A stretch of DNA of 64,000 bases from Nemophila menziesii (taxonomy: Eukaryota > Streptophyta > Magnoliopsida > Boraginales > Hydrophyllaceae), in NCBI GenBank assembly GCA_029959085.1, contig JARWIR010000027.1:4650001-4714000 (forward strand). Direction: 5' to 3'. Below are positions 22,859 through 32,790 of the stretch, piece after piece. A program made the position numbers and the translations under genes. A model generated the notes under the pieces. That model was given only the letters and a program-made list of their open reading frames with translations, ran no database searches and was not told where the DNA came from. Position 1 is the first letter of the stretch. Every line of letters starts with the position of its first letter.

Positions 22859-24379
22859 TGATGTCTCCTCATTTATAATGAATTTTTATTAGGATGAGAC
22901 ATCATTTTTAGTGATTTAGAAGTCTTTCTAGTCGATTTTCTCATGAATTATTACACTTTCCTATTTCTAGTCTTGATTTAATGAATTATTTACTTTTAGA
23001 GCATATTGGGTTTAATTATTTATTTAGTGTGAAGCTTTAAAGATAATTATGGAGATTAATTAGAGTCCAAGTCAAAGACTAAGAGATAAGGAAAGAAGAG
23101 AAGCATGGAAATTGGAGATAAAGAAAGAAAAGTATAAGCTGCCAAATAAATATAAATTTCACCACCCATGACTACAAATCATCTTATATCTCAAAATTAG
23201 TGAGGAATTTTGAAGAACGTTCAAGAGAAAAGTTAAATATCTTTCCGATACGATGAATTTCGACTACTCATACGCGTCAAACGGATAAGTATTGAAGTTG
23301 TTAGGTCCAAAACAAAAACGGGCCTGAATTCATATTTTAGGGTTACGATTTTGAGTTGGGCTAGGAGTCCACTACTTACCTTCTCCATCAAGAAAACGAA
23401 TTAGGGCTTCTCTACACCTATAAATACACCCTTATATCACTTGTAAATCATCCTTGCCTCATGTTAATTAGTCCTTAGGTTTATTATCATCAGAATTATT
23501 GTAGAGAGCAAGATGAAGTCTTCTATTATTTCTTTTAGTTTATTTCCTTCAGGTATGAACAAATTCTCCCAGAGCTTGGGTTTTGCATCATGTATAATCT
23601 ATAATTCTATTTTCTTTCTATCTAAGTTTCTTTGGGAATTATATGTTTTAATCTGATATTAGCTTCTTACCTATATATTTGTTTATGTGTTTTGAATTAT
23701 TGTCTGTTCTAGAACTGATCACTTTAGGCTTTCTTAATTGTAGTTAGATGTTCACCTTAACTGGGTGTCTAATTATTGAAACACCACATAACGTCTAGTG
23801 TCGATATTGGTCTTGACAACACTAATTCTAACTAGATAGTCATTAGGGTATATTTTAACCACTATCACCATGTTTGGAATTGAATGGCTTAGGTCCTTGG
23901 TTGCGCTTGATAACCCTAAGTCTAGGCTGCCTCGTGGTGTGTCCGTAGCCCCCTTAGTCGCTTTCCATGTCTAAGAGAGGGAATTTAGAATCCTGAATAA
24001 GTATCTAAGAGCTAATTATCTCCCTTATTAACTAGAATTTGATAGAAAGAATTAGAAAGATTAGTGCATACTAGCAAAACCTAAGCTATACTTCTCATCT
24101 CATATTTCTTATCTTCTATTTTATTGTCTTCAATTTTCATTAGTTTAATCATTAATCTCTCAAACGTTCCTATTTATTTTTTGTCTTTTAATTATTTACT
24201 CTCTACTCGTTATTTCTGCTCATTCGTGTAACACACTAAATTCCTGAGAACGAATCTTCTTATCATTAGAACTTGCATACGTCCTGTAATACTCGCAGTG
24301 TTGTGCTTGTCTAGGGTGCTTTAGTGCATTGTTTTCAGCGTTTATTTATCTTATTTTTATCACACCCTAGGCGACACCA
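22859..24379 (+). mobile_element. 5' LTR of the Athila element
   Basis: 1521 bp, TGATGTCTCCTC to GGCGACACCA. A TATA box TATAAATA lies at 23419-23426. It contains CTTCAGGTATGAAC (about 23549), an exact splice-donor-like string, and a conserved block near 23760-23960 shared with the other LTRs. Confidence 0.9.
23419..23426 (+). promoter_or_regulatory. LTR TATA box
   Basis: TATAAATA in the context ACACCTATAAATACACCC, identical to that of the 9409-11193 LTR. Confidence 0.65.
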
Positions 24380-24385
24380 AGTTTT

Positions 24386-24403
24386 TGGCGCCGCTGCCGG
24401 GGA
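24386..24403 (+). other. Primer-binding site (tRNA-Asp)
   Basis: TGGCGCCGCTGCCGGGGA is complementary to the 3' end of plant tRNA-Asp with one mismatch (C for T at 24394). It sits 6 bp after the LTR end. This is the usual primer of Athila elements. Confidence 0.88.
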
Positions 24404-24533
24404 CTTGTGTCTTGTTAGCGTGTGGGCTCTATTGCGAGTAGTAGTTTTTAGTTAAATTTATTTTTCAGTATTTAGTTTTTATTTTTTCCAGATTTACGCT
24501 TGTGGTTTGCTTTAGTCTTTTTCAGGTTTCAAC

Positions 24534-26549
24534 GTGTTTAATTCTTGGCCTCCGTTACCGGAGCCTAAGAGAATCTTTAGACCTTATAATAGAGGTATCC
24601 GAGAGGAAAGAGCCTTAAGAAGAGGTATGATAGATATACGAGATCCAGTAGATCCACCACTTGTCCCAGGAGGACAACAACATGTACCACCACAAGGAAG
24701 AGGTAACGGAAACCACAATAATAATCAAAACCGAGTTGAACAAGACCCTCCAGGCTTGAGAGTGTCGTTTCATGTTCAACCATTAGGTTACCGTCCTCCG
24801 GAGATCCAAAATATTAAATTTATACCCGATCCGGGAATGCTCAGACAATTTCAATGTTTTGGACTCTACAGTGGTACATCAATTAAAGATCCGGTAAGAG
24901 CGATTCAGAAGTTTATGCAGATTTGTGATGCTTATGTTACTCCAGGCATTACACGCGAGCAACTGTATATTCATATGTTTTCGTTCTTTCTGACCAGTAG
25001 AGCTGGTGAGTGGCTAGATAGGCAACCACCATGTACAATCAACACTTGGACAGAACTTCACTCCGCATTCTTTAACCGTTTTTATCCGAAGAGTATGAGA
25101 CTCAAAGACCAAAGCGAGCTTGCAAAGTTTTGTCAAGAGGATGGAGAAGAAGTAGGAGAAGCATGGACAAGGTTCTAACAGAAGTTAGCTCGATGTCTGC
25201 TTCATGGTTACACACCATCTCTATAGTTAGCAATATCCTACGGAGGTATCAACAAATAAAGTAGACTAGAGTTAGATAACCTTGGGAGGGGGAATTTCGT
25301 GTCCATGGATCGTGCTGAAGCCACCGAAGGGTTAGAAAATATTATAGAACAAGAAAGGAGTTGGCCATCTTCGCGAGCTCCTATTACAAAGGCCCGGGGT
25401 ACGCTTCTATTAGACGCATAAACTGCAAACTTAGCTCAATTATCCGCATTAGAGAATCAAATCAAAGAACTTAAGCTTGAGATGCAGAGAAATATATCTG
25501 CATCGAATGTAGTGCAAGAAGCACAAGGTTATCCACAGTGTGGGGTTATGAATCATACATGGGAAGAGTGCGAAGGAAATCCACAATCTGTTTATTTCAT
25601 ATCCAATCGAGGAGGTTATCAATTTGGTAACAGAAATCATCCGGGTATGCAGTATTCAAATCCACAGGGGACCACTAATCCTGGTCATTATCAATCACGT
25701 TCCCAGAATAACTCTTTCCAACCAAGAGGTCAGTATCAAAATCAATATCAAAATCAATCTCAAAATAGACCTGCCCCTCCACAACAACCTGTTCAAGATG
25801 CCTATACCGAGTCATTAGCTCAGAAATCTCTACCACAGTATGCTCAAGAGGGAGCTGTGGATAATCAACGATTGACGAAATTCATGGATCTTATGACAAC
25901 TAATATGCATTCCCAGAGTGAGAAGTCACGAGAACAAGAAGCTTCAATTAAGATTTTAGGTACTCAAGTAGAACATATGAACAAAGTTCTAACAAACATT
26001 ATGGAACAAAAGTAATTGAAGGCTATCAAAGGAGGTGATACCAATGTTGGGTTAGAAGCTTGCAAGGCTATTTGCCTTGAGATTGAAGAAAAGAAGGAAG
26101 TACCACATGCTGCCGAAAGTGCTGTGGAAGTTCCGAGTACCGAAGAAGAACCAACCAAGTCTAGCCCCATGGACTCTAACTGTTCTGAGAGTGAGGTGGA
26201 GGAAGATTCAGAAAAATCCAAATTTATACAGCTTCTGGAGGATATGCAAGAAGAGATTAGATCGGTGATGGCGTTCCAAGCTGAGCGACCTAAAGAGAAA
26301 GAGGAAGAAGCCTCAAAAGAACGAAGAGTTGAAGTTGCACCGGTTGTGCAAGAACAAAAAGAAGAAGTGAAGGTGGAATCGCCACCAGTTGTTCAAACAG
26401 TGTCATCAACCATTCCTAATACAAATCCAAAAGGTGACACTGAACTCAAGACATTTGTAGAGGCGTACACTCCTGAAAATATCAACGCCCAAGTGCTTGA
26501 TATTGCGAAGAAAGGGCTTACACCGCAACAAGTTTTCACGCAAGTTATT
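24534..26549 (+). pseudogene. Athila gag (copy B)
   Basis: The N-terminal part (24534-25178) begins at a GTG with no in-frame ATG nearby. It carries a Pro/Asn-rich segment and the retrotransposon Gag core, including FKFMQICDAYVTPG-like sequence and SRAGEWLDRQPP. TAA ends it at 25176-25178, yet homology continues with further stops (about 25225, 25255, 25419) to the nucleocapsid part. The zinc knuckle here reads YPQCGVMNHTWEEC: the first Cys is Tyr, whereas copy A keeps Cys. A Gln-rich segment, the shared TAA (26013-26015) and an acidic segment follow. Coding homology stops at 26549, where the antisense LTR begins. Protease resumes after that LTR. Confidence 0.85.
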
Positions 26550-28096
26550 TGGTGTCGCCTAGGGTGTGATAAAAGTAAGATGATTATAAGCCAGAAAACA
26601 ATACACTTACACCCTAAACAAGCACAGTACTGCAAGTATTACAGGACGTATGCAAGTTTTAATGATAAGTTAGATTCGTTCTCAGGGACTTAGTGTGTTA
26701 AACGAATGGGTAAATAATAACGAGAAAGAAGAAATTAATTAAAAGACATAAAATAAAGGGAATAACTTCGAGATTAATAATTAAACTAAGGAAAAATAAA
26801 AGACAGTAAAATAAATACGAAGAAATATGAAATGAGAAGTATAGCTTAGGTTTTGCTAGTATGCACTAATCCTTCTAATTCTTTCTATCAAATTCTAGTT
26901 AATAAGGGAGATAATTAGCTCTTAGATATTTAGTCAGGATTCTACATTCCCATACCTTAGACCCTGAGAGCAACTAAGGGGGTTACGGACACACCACGAG
27001 GCTGGTTTAAATAGGGTTTTCCTGCGCTACTAGGGCCCTAAGCAATCAATTTCCAAACATGGTGATAGTGGTTAAATTATACCCTAATGACTATCTAGTT
27101 AGAATTAGTGTTGTCAAGACCAATATCGAAACTAGACGTTATGTGGTGTTTCAATAATTAGACACTCAGCTAAGGTGATCATCTAACTACTATTAAGGTA
27201 ATCCTAAACATTGCGCACCTCAAGGAAAACAATTATTAAATCAAGACACATAAACAAATATATAGATAATAAGCTAATATCAGATTAAAACATATAATTC
27301 ACAAAGAAAATTAGATAGAAAGAAAATAAAATTCATAGATTATACATGATGCAAAACCCAAGCTATGTGAAAATTAGTTCATACCTGAAGGAAATAAATT
27401 AAAAGAAATAATGAAAGACTTCATCTTGCTCTCTACAATAATTCTGATGATAATAAACCTAAGGACTAATTACTATGAGGCAAGGATGATTTACAAGTGA
27501 TATAAGGGTGTATTTATAGGTGTATAGAAGCCCTAATTCGTTTTTTTGAAGGAGAAGGTAAGTAGTGGACTCCTAGCCCAACTCAAATTTCTAACTCTAA
27601 AATATTAAATCAGACCAGTTTTTGTTTTGGTCCTAACAGTTTGAATTATTATGCGTTTGACGCGTATGAGTAGTCGAAATTAATCTTCTCAGAAAGATCT
27701 TTAACTTTTCTCTTGACCGTTTCTCCAAATTACCCACCGATTGTAAGATATAAGCTGATTTGTGGTCATGGGTGCTGGAATTCAGATTTATGCCAGCTTT
27801 TCCTTTTCCATATTTTAGCTTTTCTTTCCTTTTCTCCAATTTTCATGCTTATCTTCTTTCATTATCTCTTATTCTTTGACTTGGAATCTAATTAATCTCC
27901 ATAATTATCTTTAAAGCTTCATACTAAATAAATAATTAAACCCAATATGCTCTAAAAATAATAATTTAGTAAATCAAGACTAGAAATAGGAAAGTGCAGT
28001 GTTTCTCAAGAAAATCGACTTGAAAGACTTCTAAATCACTAAAAATGATGTCTCATCTTAATATTAATCTATCACAAATGAGGAGACATCATTATT
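26545..28096 (-). mobile_element. Antisense solo LTR nested between gag and protease, TSD TTATT
   Basis: The LTR is 26550-28091 (1542 bp), the reverse complement of the same family (TGGTGTCGCC to GGAGACATCA). It is flanked by an exact 5-bp duplication TTATT at 26545-26549 and 28092-28096, so it inserted as an independent element and then lost its body. At first sight it makes the host look like an element with inverted LTRs. The gag reading frame runs on into it by chance to 26693. Confidence 0.93.
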
Positions 28097-28722
28097 CCTG
28101 AGAAACAAGCGAGTGTAGAAGCCAAGTGAGAGACTGTGAGAGTCTCAAGAAGAATAGAAAAAGAGTTACCATTGAAGCTCAAAGATCCTGGAAGCTTTAA
28201 TCTTCATATTCAAATAAATGGTATGTTCAAAGTGACAGCTATGTACGATGTGGGTTCAGGTGTGAATCTTATGCCGAAGTCCGTGTTCGAGAGACTTGGA
28301 CTTCAGAGATCAGAGAAAGCACCAGTGAAGTTGCAGTTTGCTCAGTTACCAAGACATGGGGAACAGTGGAGGACGTTCTAGTCCGATCAGTTAATATCAC
28401 CATCCCTACTGACTTTGTTGTACTTGATTTCGATGCAGATAAGCAGGTTCCAATAATACTTGGAAGGCCTTTCTTGGCCACAAGTCAAAGTGTAATCAAC
28501 TTCCAAGAAGGGACCATTACCTTTCATGCTAAGAACGTATCTGTGACATTCTATGTCTTGGGTAAGAAACCAAGGAATTTAGATGCCACCATTCCTATCA
28601 TCCACAGCATTTCACATCATAAAGTCCCTACAAAGAAGATCCATGAAAAGCCTGTGGATACTGAACCAAACATTGAGTTTGGGGTTGGACATGAATTTCT
28701 ATGGGAAGCTCACAAACGATAG
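28097..28722 (+). pseudogene. Athila aspartic protease region
   Basis: Gag-pro homology resumes directly after the TTATT duplication. One frame (to 28381) contains LKDPGSFNLHIQING and the active-site block YDVGSGVNLMPKSVFERLG. A frameshift near 28350-28366 leads to VLDFDADKQVPIILGRPFLA, the conserved C-terminal block of retropepsins. The catalytic Asp and following Gly are present. In a living element this protease would cleave the Gag-Pol polyprotein. Here the frame is broken and coding ends at a stop at 28720-28722. Confidence 0.85.
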
Positions 28723-28744
28723 AATAGGCCACGAAGTTAAAAAG

Positions 28745-28890
28745 ACTCGTGGATGGGACCATTCATCATCACTAAGGTTGTTTCAGCTAAGGTGATAGAA
28801 ATCAGACACAAGAAGTGTATAAAGCGCAAATTAGTTGACGTTCATAGCCTTGCTCATTGTTGGGGAGGCTATATTCACAAATCTTGATAG
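28745..28890 (+). pseudogene. Integrase C-terminal remnant
   Basis: The frame SWMGPFIITKVVSAKVIEIR followed by a Lys-rich stretch and LVDVHSLAHCWGG ends at TGA. The W-x-GPF pattern is the conserved C-terminal block of Ty3/gypsy integrases. It starts within 30 bp of the protease remnant, so the whole of reverse transcriptase, RNase H and the integrase core is deleted. The sequence after it, AAAGTGTTGTACGGGAGACA (28936 on), matches the 8035-8065 motif. Confidence 0.7.
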
Positions 28891-29104
28891 AGGTAACGCG
28901 TCTAAATTTAAAAGACGTTAAATAAAAGTGTTGTACGGGAGACAACCCGCAATTTATTATGTTTTTATGTTTTTAGTTTATGTTTAGTTTAGTTTTTTTA
29001 GTTGATATTGCACATTTGAGAAAGGTATTAGTGTTTTTGATGTTCATGTGTTAGAGAAATCGAGTTTAGGGAGAAAAACAAATTTTTTAGGAATAATCAA
29101 ATCA

Positions 29105-29460
29105 GACCACCGGCATGCCGGGCCCTACGGCCGGTAAGCCGGCGGCCAGAAAACCCGAGGCCACGGGTGTCGACACGTGTTCAGACCAGAGAGTCTTCTT
29201 TCGAGAGATTCCAGGACCGGTATGCCGGCCAGGTCAAAAAGTCGTGCCCACGGGTGTCGTCACGTGTTCAAGACATAAACTTGAGTTTTCGAGCAACAAC
29301 GTACCAGCACGCCGGGCCCTACGGCCGGTATGCCGGCCAGACCAGAAACCCGTGCCCACGTGTTCATTCCTCGGGTATTTTGACGTAACTCGAATTTCAA
29401 GAGTTCCAGCACCGGCATACCGGGCCCTACGACCGGTATGCCGCCCAGCGCCGCTGGAGA
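29105..29460. repeat. GC-rich imperfect tandem repeat of palindromic boxes
   Basis: There are about 3.5 units of roughly 95-110 bp. Each has a CCGGCATGCCGG-like palindrome, usually GGGCCCTACGGCCGG, then GTGCCCACG and CACGTGTTC, then a more AT-rich stretch. Units start near 29108, 29217, 29303 and 29409. It lies between the integrase tail and the env-like ORF. It stands out as a strongly CpG-rich island in AT-rich DNA. Confidence 0.85.
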
Positions 29461-29797
29461 GAGAAAAAAGATTTGTTTTCTAGGTTATAAAGGAGAAGAG
29501 GTTGGTATATTCTGAATTTTACAATCCTTAAGCCTCTCTTTCTTCTCCAAACCTCTCCCAACTCCATTGAAGCTTCATCAAACCTTCCCTAAACATCAAA
29601 ACACTACCCAATCTTCATAAAAAACATCAAATCTTCTCTCCATATCATTACAAAGAAGATTCAATCACCCAAATCTCACCAAAACACATTGAATTGAAGA
29701 ATCAAAAGTTTAAATTTTCAAAATTCATCCTACAATTTCTTAGATCCATACCAATTCATCAAGAATTCATCTTACCCACATAGAGATTCATCATAAA

Positions 29798-31097
29798 ATG
29801 ACCTTTCCTAACCCAAATAAAGCTTGTTCAACCTATAATCAAGAGTTTCAAATTTCAAGAGTGGTTAAAGCTTTGAGTTGGAGGCTAATTGAGATGACTA
29901 AGAGAACAAAAACATTATATAACAAGAGGGAGATGAAGAAAATCAAGGTATTGGGTCCAATTGAGAAGAAATCAAGTAAGAAAAGTTCTAGTTCCAATCC
30001 CAAGGGTAAAATAGATATTGAAAAGAGAGGTGAGCTAGCTTCGTTTAATTTTATGGGAAAAAGGGTTCCACCTTTTACCAAGAAGAAAACACAACCTCTT
30101 CCATTCAAAGGTCCTACACCCGAAGATAAAGAGAAATCTTAATAGGCCATGATACCTTATGCATAGAAACAATTAAAGGAACTACCTTTTTCTTATGAGA
30201 AAGTATTCGATGAAGAAGTTGGTACAGGAGAGTATAAGAGATTCTTGGAGCTTGGTGAAAAATTGGGTTGGTCTAAATTCATGGTAAGACGTTCTGATTT
30301 ATGTCATGAGTTAGTTTTAGATTTCTATTTAGGCCTCTTTAGCCGAGATAGTGAAGGTTGTGTTCCAGTTAGAGGAAAGTTAATTCCTTTCACAGTTAAA
30401 GAGATTAGAAACCACTTCCAGTTTAAGAAATTGGTTAGACCATGCAAGTATAGTGAATCGGTGGCTAAAGAAAGAATATTTGATTGGGATTTACTTTTTG
30501 AGCATGTTTTATACAAGGAGAAAGTGCAATCACATAAGGTAGAACTGAAGGCACCTTGGCCTAACAAATATCTTCAACCGGATGCTAGAGTTTGGCATAA
30601 TTTCCTTATCACTAACGTGTTTGGGAACACAAGAAATTTGGACGTAACTAAGAAGAACGCTCTACTTTTGGATTGTATTTTGAGAGGAGAAGAAGTGGAT
30701 GTGGCACAGTTGATCTTTGAGGAAGTGATGCGATTTCGGTCTCTCCTAAATCAGTTTATAATGTTCAATATCCTACTATGATCACGTATCTTGTGCGAAA
30801 AGAAAATATAATTTAGGGTGAAGAAGAGAAACTTGAATTTAAAAGAGTACTATTGATAATTCTTGGATCATGAAAGTCTTGAGAGGAGAGGGTTCTACGC
30901 AAGTCTAAAAAGAAGAAAAGGAGCAAAGTTGGCAAGAGAAGATGGAAGAGCGTTTAAACAAATTCGAAGAAGCTCAAACTTCCTTAGCCGAAGATGTGGC
31001 ACTAATCAAAGCCAATCAAGTTCACATCATGACACTCCTTAAGCAATTAAATAAAGATCAAGCAAATCCTATCTTGGATGTCGATAATGCGAGGTAA
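29798..31097 (+). pseudogene. Env-like/ATHILA ORF region
   Basis: Three open pieces follow one another. 29798-30142 encodes a Lys-rich basic segment. 30245-30781 encodes a 178-residue segment with CHELVLDFYLGLFSRDSEG and VPVRGKLIPFTVKEIRNHF, resembling the plant-specific domain found in the third ORF of Athila elements (ATHILA ORF / putative plant transposon protein). 30942-31097 encodes a 51-residue coiled-coil-like tail (MEERLNKFEEAQTSLAED). The position between pol and the 3' LTR is where Athila elements carry their env-like ORF. Stops at about 30140-30160 and frame breaks show decay. I see no clear signal peptide or membrane segment. Confidence 0.7.
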
Positions 31098-32405
31098 TAG
31101 GCTCAAGAGTAGGTTCTCTTTCTTCCTTACCATTTCTGTAAATTCTTTATCTGCTAATTTAAATTTCTGTTTCGAGTCATTTTCGAGTCGTGAGGACAAG
31201 ACTCATTTTTGAGTTGGGTGTGTGGGGATTCGTTGTCTCTCATCTCCATTTTTCTGTGAGAATTTGGTACGAGAATAACGAAATTGCATGGCGTAGAAAA
31301 TAATTAGGGCAGTTCCTTCATATTGAATCCACTTGAAGCCTTTTTATACCTTCTCACCCTGTTATTTGATTTAATATTTTATATCCTTCTCAGCCCCTTC
31401 TAGCCTTTCTAAAGCCTTTTTATTTAGCCACATTATAAGCCATATCCTTTTAGATTATAAGACCTTTCCATATGACCCGCACTCGAATCACGATGCATAG
31501 ACAGTTGTTTTAGAGCTTGAGTTTGGGGTGGTGGGTCCACCATTATGGGAAATATTATTGGGTTGGGATTTTTGAGCTTATTAATTGTGCTCTGTTATTA
31601 TATTGATGATGATTTACAGGTTCATATTGTAACCCTTTGCTAGGGTAATAGTGAATGAAAAAGAAGCTGTGAGCTAGGTATGTGAAGAAAAGAAAAAATA
31701 TATATGAACAAAAATAGCGTGATATCTCGAACATTAAAAAGAGATTCATAGCTATACAAAAGAAAAAAAAAATGATTTGAAAAGAATATATATTCGGACC
31801 GGCAAAGAGGAATTTCTAAGTGAACATCTTATGCTTTAATTGGGTTATTGGGGAATCTACTTTGTGCATCAAGAATTCATTGGATTGAGTGAGAAACATT
31901 TTATGAGAGTGACTCAAGCTCTAGGGCGATTCGTTGAGGGCTAGTGAGGAGTGAGCCAAAAGCTCACTCAAAATTATCCAAATATACTATCATACCATCC
32001 CTAAGCCTAAATTACAACCTTAAAGACCTTTTGATTCTTTGCTATGTAATCGAGAAGTCTTTGAGCCAATAGAGAGTAGTTAAAGGGATCTTTGAATACT
32101 AGTGATATTCGATGAACAATCTATAACTTCCTTGGTGAACCGAGTAAAGTTCCTCTCCTTCTTACATTGCGAAACTAATCTAATCTTGAATTCAAACCGT
32201 GTTGACTGTGGATATGAGAAGTTTACATGTATGTAGTTTGTAAATATCATTACATGAAAATTTCTGACTAGTTTCTTTATGTCTATTCTATATATTCTGC
32301 TATGTTCTTCCCATTGTGTTAAAATGACCTAGGTGTGTATTTAGAGACTTCCCTTTGTTTTTATCTTTATTGTATCGGGACTATACAACTTTGAGTTGGG
32401 GGTCT
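31098..32405 (+). other. Athila 3' untranslated region and polypurine tract
   Basis: Non-coding and colinear with 8390-9408 of the non-autonomous element (shared blocks include GGTGGTGGGTCCACCAT and TATTCGGACCGGCAAAG). It ends in the PPT GAGTTGGGGGTCT at 32393-32405. Confidence 0.75.
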
Positions 32406-32790
32406 TGATGTCTCCTCATTTTTCATGAATTATTATTGGAATGAGACATCATTTTTAGTGATTTAGAAGTCTTTCTAGTCGATTTTCTCATGAATTATTA
32501 CACTTTCCTATTTCTAGTCTTGATTTAATGAATTGTTATTTTTAGAGCATATTGGGTTTAATTATTTATTTAGTGTGAATCTTTAAAGATAATTATGAAG
32601 ATTAATTAGAGTCTAATTCAAAGACTAAGAGATAAGTAAAGAAGATAAGCATGAAAATTGGAGATAAGGAAAGAAAAAGCTAAGATATGGAAAAGAAAAA
32701 GCTGCCAAATAAATCTGAATTTACCCACGACTACAAATCAGCTTATATCTCAAAATCGGTGAGGAATTTGGAAGAGCGGTCAAGATCAAT
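32406..32790 (+). mobile_element. 3' LTR of the Athila element, truncated
   Basis: TGATGTCTCCTCATTTTT matches the start of the 22859 LTR for about 385 bp, through GAGCGGTCAAGA. It then switches within a few bases to the 3' untranslated region of a different element. Confidence 0.85.

Larger units (their letters stand above)
22859..32790 (+). mobile_element. Athila-lineage Ty3/gypsy retrotransposon with internal deletion and nested solo LTR
   Basis: The order is 5' LTR, PBS, gag, [antisense solo LTR], protease, integrase C-terminal tail, GC-rich repeat island, env-like ORF, 3' untranslated region, PPT and truncated 3' LTR. Protease is separated from the integrase tail by almost nothing, so reverse transcriptase, RNase H and most of integrase are deleted. 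Gag and the other ORFs carry several stops. The 5' flank before the LTR is CTTAG. The matching 3' flank is lost with the truncated LTR. Confidence 0.88.

Noticed and set aside
23545..23562. Splice donor CAG|GTATGAAC in the LTR as the cause of the break at 1872/1873
   Set aside because: The shared sequence ends one base inside the donor motif (TATGAAC), so the break does not coincide with the splice site.
22859..28091. A retroelement with inverted terminal LTRs (self-integration product)
   Set aside because: The TTATT duplication around 26550-28091 and the resumption of protease coding right after it show a nested solo LTR.
29115..29483. 122-residue Pro/Arg-rich ORF over the GC island
   Set aside because: It is translated tandem repeat; all frames look repetitive and no domain is visible.
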